Part shown: in pieces, positions 9,346 through 19,640 of the stretch
Layout of the letters: each line of letters opens with the position of its first letter
How positions within the stretch are numbered: position 1 is the stretch's first letter
Source of the DNA: Diphasiastrum complanatum
Lineage: Eukaryota; Streptophyta; Lycopodiopsida; Lycopodiales; Lycopodiaceae
DNA length: 64,000 bases
Reading direction: 5' to 3'
Assembly: GCA_029204225.1 (NCBI GenBank)
Contig: CM055104.1
Coordinates: 45,885,835-45,949,834, forward strand
Notes under the pieces: generated by a model
The model's database searches: none
What the model was told of the DNA's origin: nothing
Seen by the model: the letters and a program-made list of their open reading frames with translations, nothing else
Translations under genes and position numbers: made by a program

Positions 9346-12300
9346 TTAACTTGCTAGTTTTACAACACTACTTTGTTCCAACTTAAGAATGATATCCATC
9401 ATCAGAATAGATCTCTTCTCAAGGATCCTAATATGTACAAAATAGGACACAACATAATTGATATAGATAATAGTGTCCATATAGGATGCTTCACTATTTC
9501 TTACATCAATTTTACATAGAATCATAAAAATGGTACATGTAAAAGAACATAGAATCTCAATTAATGAATTCCTCCATGTATCCATCTCTGGTTTCTCTGT
9601 AAAATAGCAGCAAACAAGTTGTAAATGAAAGTGATCAACAAGTGTTTGCATGCCTCCTCCACATTTCACTATACATATAGTGAATGCAACATGTATCTCC
9701 ATGAATGAACTTCCATCACCACCTTGCCTTTGTAGATCTTCAATCCATGAGAGCCTTTGAGTGAATGAATGCCAAAAAGATGTGTTCCCTACTCCATTTG
9801 AATGACCAAAACCTGAACTTGAAATACTTGAAGTACCTCCACAAGATTTGCACACAACGCTTGATCCTACAATGTCAACAAGTTGCCAATTTGCCAACAC
9901 TAGAATACTAGATCTTGAACTTTGTTCAAAAGAAAACATATTGACCACTTCAATACCTTTCAAGATCTGAATGAATTCATGTACTTGATCATACAAACCA
10001 GCAATGATAACTATTCCATCTCCAAGATCCAAAGGATGCAAAACTATGGAACTAGTTTTATTGAAATTTGACAATTTCAACACATTGACATAACAATGTT
10101 CATACATGAGATTAGGCAAGTGAGGTAGAGTAAGAAGACACTTCCTTGCAGCTCCAAAGACCTTACTTGAACCTTCAAGAACCTGTAAAAACAGATCCAA
10201 AATGCCTTGACCATTTGTCTCTTCTTTGATGCTTTTCACTAGCTTCGAATTGCCACTTGTCTCTTGGTGTTGATGAAGCAATCCAAGATCAACCTCTTGA
10301 TCTTCCAATAAGACATCAAAGATCTTGCATATGTGAACATCTTCAGATCTGAAACTCTGAAGATACTCCCTCTCAAACACATGATTAAGATCCCACAAGA
10401 TCTCATCAATGCTCAAATTTGACCCTTCACTATAGTTAGTGAAAACAATGCCACCATCATAAACCAAAAGATAGATTCCAACATTTCCATTTAACATGAA
10501 GTAGAGTAGGTGAAGATGAGTATCAAACCTAATCAAAACAGCCCTCTTGAGTTCATAACAAACCTCAATAAGCTCACCAATGATATCTCCCTTGCCTTGA
10601 AGAAGTTGCCACTTGAGTTGCTCCATGTAGTCTTCTTCAACCAACCTTTTGCCATCTTGACCATGAATGAACAATCCACCACAATCATAGAATGCTTTGA
10701 GTTGATGAAGAGATGTTAGATCCATGCTTTGGATCTTCCCAAGAACCACTCTTCCATTGCCCTTTCCTTCACAAGACTCCCTCTTAATGCTAGCACCACA
10801 AAAGTTAGAAACCTCCCTCTTGATAGTTGCACCATAAGAAGTAGAAGACTCTTGAATATTAGAAGCCAAGAAAAGAATCCTTAGTACCTTCAACATAAGA
10901 GTGATTGAAGTACTCTCTCTTTTCAAACATGAACTTCTACTCAATGATTTAGGTAATGAGTCATATGATAATGATTCTTCCTCACTATCGTTCATAAAAA
11001 CATCATTCAAAGTACATCCTACTTTGAACACTTCACATACTTCTCTTCCTTTTGACTTGTGATCTCCCTCACCAAGTCTCATGATAGAAACCTTTGATCT
11101 ACTCTTTTTATGAAGAAATGTGACACCACTTGTTGCACAAATGACTTTATCACAAAAAGATGTAAAAGAACCATTTCCTTCAAGCATGCTCAAAGCACCA
11201 TCATCTTTTCCCACATGATTACATACATCAATATGAAAAGAATTAGAAGAACAACCATCTTCTTGCAAAGAATGACACTTAGCATCTCCATCTTTTTCCA
11301 TATGAACAAACAAGTCATTAGCAACAATCACTTCCAAAGAAGAATCTTCATCAACTCCATTGATGAAGTTAGCTCCTTCCTTACCTGTTCCATTTTTGCA
11401 CTTGCCATCTAGTTCCATTGAAGAGCCACCAAGACTTGAAAATCTATGAGTAGAAGAGTTCAAACATGATACTAATTTAGCACCACATGACTCCATTTGA
11501 CTAGTAGGTAGCACTAGTCCATCTTCAAGATCCAATGGATCCAAAAAATTGACCATAGATTCACCAAAGCTTGCCAAGTTAGCACAACAATTATCATCTC
11601 CAAGAAGTACATTAGATCTCAACCTAGATCTAGCATTTTGTTTCTTATGGCATTCATTTGCAAAATGTCCTTTTATCCCACAATAAAAACATTTGAACTT
11701 GGACTTATCTTGCTTCCTACTTTGCAAAGAAGAAGAATGCTTTCCATGCTCCAAACTACCTTGCTTGGACCACTTGCCTTTGAACTTGCCCTTTGTGAAA
11801 AGAGCTTCTTCATCTCCACCTTGTGTTGATGCACCACCACCTTTGGCTTGCAACCTATGCTCTTCAGCCACCAAGATCTCTTGCAAGTCATTGACACTTG
11901 GCAAGGACTTTTGTATAGCAAAGCATTGTACAAGGTTAGAATGTTCATCAAGCAAACCATTCAACATGACTTGAACTAGTTCCCCATCCTTTATGCTTTC
12001 ATCTATGCATGCTAGATCATCATTCAAGGATTTAACCTTCAAGACAAATGAATGTGCACTCTCTCCCTCTCTTTGACAACTTTGGAAGATTTGCCTTCTT
12101 AGGGTGAGAACCCTAGATGTGGATTTGGACTCATAGATCTTCTTCAAAGCATTCCATGCTTCACTTGAAGAAGTACATTTACCAACTTCTTTAAGAAGTT
12201 CATTGGTAACATTCATCTTTATGATATGTAAGGCTCTTTTAGCCCTTCTATCAAAATTTAGTTGCTCTTGAAGAATTAGAGGTCTTTCTTCAATTCCCAC

Positions 12301-12420
12301 AACTATATCCATTAGCTCATTCAACTCTAGTAAAGACTCCATCCTCACTTTCCAAGTTGAATAGTTTGTAGAGTTTAACCTCTCTTTAGCTTCCAACATG
12401 ATTCCACCATTGGATGTCAT
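9346..12420 (-). CDS. Gag-derived 1024-aa protein of element A with unknown C-terminal region
   Basis: Residues 1-200 are a Copia Gag (NSTNYSTWKVRMESLL near the N-terminus, then KRALHIIKMNVTNELLKEVG and STSRVLTLRRQIF). Residues about 244-257 form a CCHC zinc knuckle, CFYCGIKGHFANEC. Beyond about residue 265 no family is recognised with confidence. Residues about 585-680 resemble a collapsed Copia RT: EEDYMEQ, VCYELKRAV and YLLVYDGGIV stand where EEVYMEQP, LKRALYGLKQ and YLLVYVDDIV would be. A LDPLDLEDGLVL phrase near residue 295 recurs as LHPLDLGDGIVI near residue 800. The start is the ATG at 12420, matching the Gag start of copies B and C; an open extension to 12486 begins at TTG and is not used. 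The stop abuts the polypurine tract. Frame integrity over 3 kb implies youth or selection. Likely role: capsid-forming Gag mobilised in trans. Confidence 0.88.
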   Translation of the reverse strand: MTSNGGIMLEAKERLNSTNYSTWKVRMESLLELNELMDIVVGIEERPLILQEQLNFDRRAKRALHIIKMNVTNELLKEVGKCTSSSEAWNALKKIYESKSTSRVLTLRRQIFQSCQREGESAHSFVLKVKSLNDDLACIDESIKDGELVQVMLNGLLDEHSNLVQCFAIQKSLPSVNDLQEILVAEEHRLQAKGGGASTQGGDEEALFTKGKFKGKWSKQGSLEHGKHSSSLQSRKQDKSKFKCFYCGIKGHFANECHKKQNARSRLRSNVLLGDDNCCANLASFGESMVNFLDPLDLEDGLVLPTSQMESCGAKLVSCLNSSTHRFSSLGGSSMELDGKCKNGTGKEGANFINGVDEDSSLEVIVANDLFVHMEKDGDAKCHSLQEDGCSSNSFHIDVCNHVGKDDGALSMLEGNGSFTSFCDKVICATSGVTFLHKKSRSKVSIMRLGEGDHKSKGREVCEVFKVGCTLNDVFMNDSEEESLSYDSLPKSLSRSSCLKRESTSITLMLKVLRILFLASNIQESSTSYGATIKREVSNFCGASIKRESCEGKGNGRVVLGKIQSMDLTSLHQLKAFYDCGGLFIHGQDGKRLVEEDYMEQLKWQLLQGKGDIIGELIEVCYELKRAVLIRFDTHLHLLYFMLNGNVGIYLLVYDGGIVFTNYSEGSNLSIDEILWDLNHVFEREYLQSFRSEDVHICKIFDVLLEDQEVDLGLLHQHQETSGNSKLVKSIKEETNGQGILDLFLQVLEGSSKVFGAARKCLLTLPHLPNLMYEHCYVNVLKLSNFNKTSSIVLHPLDLGDGIVIIAGLYDQVHEFIQILKGIEVVNMFSFEQSSRSSILVLANWQLVDIVGSSVVCKSCGGTSSISSSGFGHSNGVGNTSFWHSFTQRLSWIEDLQRQGGDGSSFMEIHVAFTICIVKCGGGMQTLVDHFHLQLVCCYFTEKPEMDTWRNSLIEILCSFTCTIFMILCKIDVRNSEASYMDTIIYINYVVSYFVHIRILEKRSILMMDIILKLEQSSVVKLAS

Positions 12421-13597
12421 GATGCTAAAATCTTCTTGTGTCCTTAGGCTCTGTTCTAATGCACCTAGCACTCTCCTTTCTCTCAATAAATGAAGAAGGA
12501 GAAGATCTTAAAAGATTTAGAACCCTAAATGACCTCTATCTTGAAACTATTTGGCTTTCAAGCATAGAAAGGAAGATTGAAACACATGCAACACTTTGCA
12601 CACACTAAGAATGGATTACAAACTCAAACCAACCTGAACACACTCTTGCTTAAGCTCTCAAACTTTCCAGCAAGTGACCAAATCAAGTTATGGTGTGAAG
12701 AGTTACTTGCATTCTTAGAAAATACCCAAAACTAGGATGCCAAAATTACCTAGTAATGAACAAACTTGATCAACATATGATCACCACACTAAGATATTGA
12801 TTCAACCTGTAAAACCACATGTAAACCACACTTCTAAAAGTTTATAAACTCCAGCAAGTGATAAATACAAGATTTAGAGGTGAATGAATGAGCACACTTA
12901 GTGAATCACAAGACTAGCTTCACTATCTTGTCAAAATTTGGTGTTTAGATGTAGATCTAAGATCACTTCACATGAGAATGTTCCTCAACCTGTTAAGAAC
13001 CTGAAAACACACTTGCATAATGGTTAACACCTTCCAGCAAATGCTCCAATCAAATTACATAAGGAGAGTTACTTACATGCTCAACAAAGTACACCAAAAT
13101 TTATGCCAAAATTGATGACAATCTTTACAATATGCTCTTCACAATGGAGCTTACAATATGTTCACCCAAAAAAGGGGATCTTTCATCCAAATGGGAGCTT
13201 TGCTCAGCCTTTAGGAGAATTACAACTCACTCAAAAGAGCATTTGTCATCCACTTAAGGAGAAGTTTCATCCACTTAAGGAGAGTGTTCATCCAAGAATG
13301 GAGATTGTCAACAATAGGATTGAAAAGAACATTGTTAGTATTGAATATGCACAAGCCTCACAATCACAAATGATTAGGTGTTATGATCTGATCCAAAATA
13401 GTTTCTTCTCAGCCTCTGATCTTCAATAGACCTGAAATATGCTTTTGATCCACAAGTTCAACTCACAAAACAAAGGTTAGTAAGATTTGATCAACAAAGC
13501 AATGCAAAATCATGCTAGAACTTGATCAAACATCCAAATATCACCAAAAATGGAATACTTACTATGAATAGAAGCCAACCAGCTCAGATCGTGGACG
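12421..13597 (-). other. 5' leader of element A, with tandem repeats
   Basis: This untranslated stretch between the LTR and gag contains about three degenerate copies of a roughly 180-bp unit, each marked by AACCTG followed by CCAGCAAGTGA/CCAGCAAATGC-type words (near 12632, 12808, 12988). Next comes a short-word repeat, CATCCACTTAAGGAGA, around 13250-13285. No credible gene is present. The 20-30 bp touching the LTR lack the expected primer site and match the other LTR's flank. Confidence 0.6.
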
Positions 13598-14244
13598 TGT
13601 GAAAAATACAGATCCTAAGTGGATCTAAACTCCAAGATCATTGGCTTGAATGCTTGCACTCCAAACTACATAAGCTAGGAATTGGCAACACATTCTATGC
13701 TACCTAGAATGCAAAGAACTTGATCAAAAAGCATTTATCACAAATGGAAACTTCCATAAACATCAAGTGCGGCCCAAAATAGCATTATACAGTCCATAAT
13801 ACATCAGCCTATCACTTTTGGAAAGCACCTAAGATCATACACACAAAGCTTGAACTCAATCACTACACAATGCCAACAATGGAAGGAGAACCCAATAGAA
13901 AAATCTCTCATTAAGCAAATGAATACAATGGATCTGCTCCAACCTGTTTCTCCACGGCCTACCTGCTATATATAGCTGAGAGAGATGACTCTCTCTCCTC
14001 TCTCTAGACCCTCCTTACCTAAAATATGCCCTATATAGGTAAAATTGGCATATATGTCCAAAATACATGAAAATGGACTCATTTCGAAGGTCTTGAAGTT
14101 TGACACTTCTTCATACTGAAAAAATACACTTACTAAAAATATCTAGACCTGTTTCACACGTGTGAAAAGTCAGATCCTAAACTATGTGCCATTTTTAGCA
14201 ATTTTGGCCTAAAACTAGACAAGGAAATGTTGACAATTTTCACA
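13598..14244 (-). repeat. 5' LTR of element A
   Basis: Same length and apparently the same sequence as the 8686-9332 copy. Its TATA box is at 13967-13974 and its G-box palindrome at 14152-14167. On the right it ends at CACA followed by the target duplication GGACG. On the left it touches GATCGTGGACG instead of the Met-tRNA primer site. Confidence 0.93.
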
Positions 14245-14249
14245 GGACG

Positions 14250-14649
14250 CACCTGTGCTTTCATCGTTAGCAACTCATTGCCTCAGTAACGCCCCCACCA
14301 AATTTAGTCGGTAGCCCTTATAGCTAAACGATCGACAATTATTGGAATATGTCACCCCGCACCCCACAAGGCACAGACTGTGCTTTCACCTACCTAGGCA
14401 GCACTTTGTCTCATCTGTCCTACGTGCAGACGGCGCCAGGCCTGAACCGCGGAAACTGACCGTGCTTATACCTCAAGGGCAGCACCTTGACTCATCAAGC
14501 CCCCATTCTGCCGACCACCCCGACCGTGGATGCATCTGTGCGTACACTGTGGACATCACCTTGCACAACAGTTGTCTTGATGAACCCCAAACAATGGCCA
14601 TTCTCGTCAGATCCACATAGCTGACTGGCCAGTCGGCTCTGATACCACA
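14250..14649 (-). other. Leader of element O with Met-tRNA primer-binding site (14636-14647)
   Basis: The leader contains further tandem units of the 8451-8685 type. It ends at GCTCTGATACCA, the reverse complement of the canonical TGGTATCAGAGC primer site, followed two bases later by an LTR starting TGTAGCGAAG. This orientation makes O a minus-strand element. No coding frame of a known family is present. Confidence 0.55.
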
Positions 14650-15352
14650 TGTAGCGAAGACATCCCAAAGGGAGCCGAGAACCACGACTTAGCTTCCCAG
14701 CCTTCAACTCTTGCCGTCCAAACCCACTTGACATACAAGCAGCCAACTTGTTCGAGTTCGTCATTTTGAGCTTGACACATGGAAACGAGCAAGTGTTTCA
14801 TAATCATTCTCTAGGGCCTTGTTCAAGCTCATCATTTTGAGGATGCCACATGGGTTTTAGACCAAAAAAAAAAGGTCCACATATCTCTCTTGTGCGCGGA
14901 TAGAGTACCCTCTCAGTGAAAGGGCACTCTATCCGCGCACAAGAGAGATATGTGGACTTTTTTTTTTTTGGTTTGAAACTTTGATAGGCCATAATTTTTG
15001 AATGGTAGCTCGGAAGCAGGGGTCATGCATGGTACTGTTGGAAAGCTCTCGTCAAGCGCTTTTCAACGGTATAATATTCGTCTCAATTGGAGCTACGGTT
15101 AAAACGTTATGCTATTTTAAATGATCATTGCATATTATACTATGAATAACATGTCATGTTTGCGGGCTGCCCCCGACGCCGAATTATAACATTATTAAGA
15201 AAACTTTTTTTTTTTCCAATTCTAATGAGCTACGTTATGTAGATTTCAAATTTGAGTGTTTTGATTGGTCCATGTGTAAGCAAAATTTGAGAAAAAATAC
15301 AAAAAGTATTTTTACAAAGGGTCTTTTTTGGATTTAGAACTCCTCTAATGCA
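14650..15352 (-). repeat. Putative 5' LTR of element O
   Basis: It begins directly beside the primer site and ends near TCCTCTAATGCA, where homology to the left copy (to 6968) also stops. The first 100 bp recur in inverted orientation at about 16250-16348 as GGCTGGGAAGCTAAGTCGTG-like sequence. It contains a strong hairpin (14862-14971) and the block shared with 6735-6790. The exact right edge is inferred from the pairwise match only. Confidence 0.45.
14862..14971. repeat. Near-perfect 45-bp hairpin with 19-bp loop
   Basis: The arm at 14862-14906 (CCAAAAAAAAAAGGTCCAC, then ATATCTCTCTTGTGCGCGG, then ATAGAGT) is mirrored at 14926-14971, with essentially one mismatch and a slight A/T-run length difference. 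The loop is 14907-14925. It sits within the putative LTR of O. No terminator role is implied; it may be a foldback insertion or a miRNA-like inverted repeat. Confidence 0.8.
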
Positions 15353-16348
15353 TAAAAAGTGGCCAGTAAATTGAGTACTATGTGCCAAGTAGCTCAAATG
15401 TATAGTTAATTTTAATTGGGAGACACCTTTACTTTAATCTAACATCTGATGAAGACATTAGATTTTATAAAGGTGGGGTGGATGTTGTAAAGTTACCTTT
15501 ACAAACTTTACTTTCGGTGCCAGCATTGTCCCCCGCGCTAGCAGCACCACTGTTGCTCCCGGCGCCACTGTGACTAGAATCCAGCCGACGCCAAGTTCCC
15601 ATGGCTGAAAATCTTTGATCGGTTCTAGCGAAGTCCAGAGAGCTCAGATCGATGTGCAATCACCTCACATGATCTAGGCATAATTAAAGGAAGCCTGGGA
15701 ATCAATAAAAAAAATGTGCTTTACCAGCTTTGGCAGAGCACTTAGCTTCCCTTACTGCAAGGTTGTCCTGGCACCCACCTTGGCATGCCCCGGAGACTAG
15801 GTTTGGTCACACACTTGAAATGTAACCTTCTCAGATTTATTAATAAAGTGGGAATTTTTTCAAACTGACTCTGATTACCTTATGGGTTTCAGTGTTCGGT
15901 AAAAGTGCTAGTTGTAAGGCCGCTTTAAACTTTTTGATCAAGCAGATAGCTGAGGGTCGTATCCCGAGATGCCAGCGGTATGCCGTCGGGACCATTCGCT
16001 CCGAGGTGCCAGCGGTATGCTGTTGGGACCATTTGGTCTAGGAATTAGTTGTCTTCATATCTACCGCGGCTTGTGGTTCTGATTGTTTCTTGCATGAACA
16101 TGAATGGGTTAAGCTCTTGGGGAACAGGCTTTAACCCGTCGGCTGAGTTGGATGGCTTGCTTGGGTGGAAGTTACCTGTTTATGGTTGTCCAGTCTGGCA
16201 TGGCTCCAGGTTGGCTTCCAGCGCTCGTGACAAAGCTTCGTTGTTGGCGAGTTGGCTACTTGTATGTCAAGTGGGTCTGGACGGCAAGAGTCGAAGGCTG
16301 GGAAGCTAAGTCGTGGTTTCCGACTCCCTTTGGGATGCCTGCGCTACA
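15353..16348 (+). repeat. LTR-like segment in plus orientation with short tandem repeat
   Basis: Its right end (about 16250-16348, ending GCGCTACA) is the inverted counterpart of 14650-14755. An AATAAA polyadenylation-like signal follows TTATT near 15839. A 37-bp tandem pair (GCCAGCGGTATGC core) sits at 15966-15996 and 16003-16033. Small open frames here lack family features. It is probably the LTR of a relative of element O in the opposite orientation; its start is not defined. Confidence 0.35.
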
Positions 16349-17010
16349 GGTGGGTGCTACAAACACATAAGAACAAGAAAATGACATCACCATAATGTGA
16401 TTCACATTGAGCAACAGAAAACATAAGTGCCTTGTTTCTCTTTTAATAATAACAAATATCTTCCTAACATTGCAAATAGCGGTGATACTGATCACTCAAT
16501 GAATTTGGTCACGATAGGTAGCATTATTCTACATTGAGTGCAATAGAGTGTACATGTGTTACATCTTGCATGCATGAGTTTAATGTTATGGGGTCTAGAG
16601 CACTTTATCTTTTTAAGGGAATAGAATTTTGATAACAAAGTATCGTCGCACAGATCTTCACTTGTCTCAGGTGCAAAACTGTGTAGAGTTTCACCTACCC
16701 TTCTTTGCCCTAGCCTCCTCCCTTGTTGTTTTCCCTTTTTGAGGCTTTAGCTTCATCACCTTGCCCTTCAATATCCACATCCTCCTCCTCGATGCATTGT
16801 TACTCTGTAATATGCTCCTGCTCTTCCTCCTCCTATTGGTCATGCTTTGTCTGGTGGTCCTACTGGTCCTGCTGTGCCCGGTCTTGTTGCTCTTCCTTGT
16901 GGTCCTGCTCTACTTGGTGGTCATGCTCTTCATGGTGGTCCTATTGGTCTTGCTCTTAGTGCTCCTGCTAGTCTCGCTCTTCGTCCTTATCTTCACCAAG
17001 CTCATCTATG
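16349..17010. repeat. Anonymous stretch ending in GGTCCTGCT-type low-complexity repeat (about 16740-17010)
   Basis: From 16740 to 17010 a 9-12-bp word (GGTCCTGCT, GGTCTTGCT, GGTCATGCT) repeats degenerately. On the minus strand one frame gives an acidic Gln/Glu/His-rich string (DHHEEHDHQVEQDHKEEQQD) with in-frame stops at repeat positions. The plus frames give Leu/Val- or Ser/Cys/Trp-rich strings. None has recognisable domains. The minus frame could be the relic of a charged repeat protein, but simple-sequence expansion explains it as well. 16349-16739 holds nothing recognisable. Confidence 0.45.
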
Positions 17011-18240
17011 TCAATAGTGATTTTTTTCCTTGCCTGCAACCAAATCTTTCCTCGTGCCCTCTTCTGTCTAATCGTGCGACTGCTCTGTTACGGAGTAATC
17101 TATATCATCTCTGTATTTTGAAAGTTTTTCCAACACTTCATTTATCGTTGAATCCGCTTCTGGGTGTCCTTGTTCTGTTGCTAGCCTTCATGCAAAAAAC
17201 TGCCCATAGCGGAGGTCTTAGTCGAAATGTGGCTATCAGTACCTGATTATGCGAGGTCAGAAAACGAAAATGTCAGATTTCGGCTTAATTTCAGTAAGTC
17301 TTCTTTATCGAGAATTAGACTAAGACAACAACCAATAGTACTACTTTTGGTACTTCACTAGAACAAATAAGTGCCTCGAACACAAAAAATTAGAACCAAG
17401 GACAAAAAGTCCTGGAGTACCAAAAACAAAAAAGTACCAACAACTCACAAAATTTTGGTACTCTAGAAGATCCAAAAGTACCAAGAACCCACAAAGAATG
17501 AAAGTGATAGAAAGAAAGCATGAAGAGTGTTAGTCAAAATTCTCGAACCATATGGTTGTATCCTATTCCAGAATGTTACCAGAATGCTCCCTCCCAACAT
17601 CATGGCCTTCTTTGTGGATGTTTCAAGTCCAACAAAGAACTGTTTATGATACCATGCCTTCAACATGAAAAAAAAACAAGGGCTACACCCCTCCCTAGAA
17701 TTGGGAACGTTGACTATCTTTAACTCCACCAAAAACTCTCTCTCTTTCTCTCTCTCAAACAACTTGCACAAAAACTAACATTGCTGAATTAATACTTTCT
17801 ATTGAATTTTCATATATCCTAAATATGAGAGTAAGAGACACACAAATTGTGCTAATAAACACATGCTCGGCTCAATAGTGTTGAAAAAACAATATCAAAA
17901 TGGATACTATGCACACAAACAATACTACCAATTCGAAGCAAAATAGTACCAAATATGTCAGATCTGAGCTCTCAAATTAAGGAAAGGACCAAAAGTACCA
18001 ATATGTACTTTCAATATGTATTGTCATATTACCCAAGAACTCACATGATCGATGTGTAAAAAAAGATCAATAGTTTCTACTTGTTAGTTAAAACTTGTAG
18101 AACTAATTATTGCTAAAGTAGGACCAATCAGTTTAAAGCAAAACGCAAAAAACTAGGATAATGGCTTCCTGTCTTCAACCACTTGCCCACCAACTAAAAC
18201 CAACCATCAAAACATTGAGGGCAATATGCTAACCAGCACT
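17011..18240. other. Anonymous sequence, no gene recognised
   Basis: AT-rich. A loosely repeated AGTACCAA word occurs between 17340 and 18010. No protein family, RNA gene or paired repeat boundary was seen. Confidence 0.4.
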
Positions 18241-18299
18241 GTCTCATGGGACAAGAGAATAAGCAGACTTCAAAATAATTGCATGGAAGCCTAATCTAG

Positions 18300-18625
18300 C
18301 ACCACGTCAACAAACATTCAAAATTAGAGAGGCAAGTGGAAGCTAACATAATTCAATAACATAACAACAACCATAAAAACCATGTGAGCAACCTTGGCAC
18401 TCACATGGACTAAAAGGTTTGAAATTGGTCCTTCACCATCTAAGCAAGCTAACCAGCAATCCAACACATTTGGAGTCTTTTCCATACCAACCAAGTTGAC
18501 ATGTCAACATACGAAACTAGAGAGAAAAGTTGATGCCAACTCAATTGGATAGCATAGGGACGTGTATAAGAACCATGTGAGAGACCCGCACTTGTGTGTG
18601 CTGAGAAGCTACTTATGTGATCCTT
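18300..18625 (+). repeat. Degenerate tandem duplication, about 210-bp unit
   Basis: Two copies share AGAGAGGCAAGTGGAAGCTAA/AGAGAGAAAAGTTGATGCCAA, AACCATGTGAG and GGTCCTTCACC/GATCCTTCAACTT in order. They are diverged and non-coding. Confidence 0.45.
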
Positions 18626-18796
18626 CAACTTGGACCTAGTGCTATCAACCCACCCCACATGTGGTGTGGCGATGTAGTGAGCTTTGGTTGGGGCATGCCG
18701 ACCTAGATTCCATTCCTTGTCCACACATGGGCGGAAACCTAGGCCAAAAGGAACATTGAAGATATGAAAGAACTTGGATCTGGTGTTGAGTTGAAA

Positions 18797-18910
18797 CCAA
18801 GAAGGGTTACTATGTTGGGGATCGGGGATGGTTCAATAGGAGTTCCCTTGACAAGTATGCGATGGAAATGCTTGCTTCCCTAGGAGGAGACGATGATATT
18901 AATGTTTAAG
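18797..18910 (+). pseudogene. Possible C-terminal exon fragment of an unidentified protein
   Basis: After a stop, the plus strand reads VETKKGYYVGDRGWFNRSSL, then DKYAMEMLASLGGDDDINV and a stop codon. The composition and the acidic end look protein-like, and the next frame is also open over the same bases. The segment is too short to name, and no splice signals or partner exons were identified. Chance is a real alternative. Confidence 0.2.
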
Positions 18911-19640
18911 AAATTAAATTTTCTGTTCTTGGTTATTTGATTATTGCAAGTCACTTCATTATCACTGCTTTTAACTCTTGTTAGATATCATACATAGGCA
19001 GTGTTTGAGACAACCACGCCGGGAATGTGTGGGTTAGGCATCTATGACAACCATGCATTCTTTGATCTAATATCTGACATAAGTCATTGGAATTTGATAT
19101 TTTTTATTTAATAAATATGAAGGCAAACATGCAGTACACATTCACCCTAATGTACATAAAATAAAGTTGCACTAGTACATGCAGCAAATGGATCTATATA
19201 TTGAAGCTACTTGATATTTGATTTATTCTTGAATGAAAAGTATGTTTTCCTTTAGTATTATGTTGAGCAATCAAACACTAAGGCACTTTACTAAGCTCAC
19301 ATGAGTATAGGTGTTTAAGTGCAATCATCTTACTTTGTTATGTCTTTCCTCCCCCACCTTTGATACAAACTCATCCTCTCTCAATATACAGATTGAACTA
19401 GAGAGATCTTATTAGTAATTCAATCTTGTAAACAATGTGTCTACTATAATAGAACCTCTACAAGAAACAAATTAAATTGAACCAGCCATGAAAGTAGGTT
19501 AAGCTTTATGTAGTAAGATAACTAATAGTGGTTACTTTATATCAAATCATGATCATACAACAATGATATCAACAACAAATTGATAATGACGCATTTTGAA
19601 TGGTATAAAAAAAATGCAAATTGAGGTTGCGACAACTACT
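18911..19640. other. Anonymous sequence upstream of Copia copy C
   Basis: The 5' LTR of copy C would be expected here, but no TG/CA-bounded segment or Met-tRNA primer site could be recognised. Nothing else is visible. Confidence 0.35.

Larger units (their letters stand above)
8686..14244 (-). mobile_element. Element A: complete Gag-only LTR retrotransposon of Copia ancestry
   Basis: This is a 5559-bp minus-strand element. Both LTRs are 647 bp and no difference was found between them on reading. The target duplication GGACG lies at 8681-8685 and 14245-14249, and the polypurine tract is at 9333-9345. The single ORF (9346-12420) encodes a Copia-type Gag with zinc knuckle joined to a long unrecognised region. 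Protease, integrase and a functional RT are absent, so it must depend on enzymes supplied in trans, like the described TR-GAG class of plant elements. It is nested inside element O. The expected Met-tRNA primer site is missing next to the 5' LTR, which bears on whether this copy can still move. Confidence 0.9.

Noticed and set aside
10510-11974. Plus-strand frames opposite element A's ORF
   Set aside because: They are antisense shadows of the long minus-strand ORF without family features.
12421-12486. 22-residue N-terminal extension of the element A protein
   Set aside because: It begins at TTG, and the ATG at 12420 aligns with the Gag starts of copies B and C.
16761-17246. 161-codon Leu/Val-rich plus-strand frame resembling a membrane protein
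   Set aside because: The hydrophobicity comes from the degenerate GGTCCTGCT-type repeat read in one frame; no transmembrane family features.
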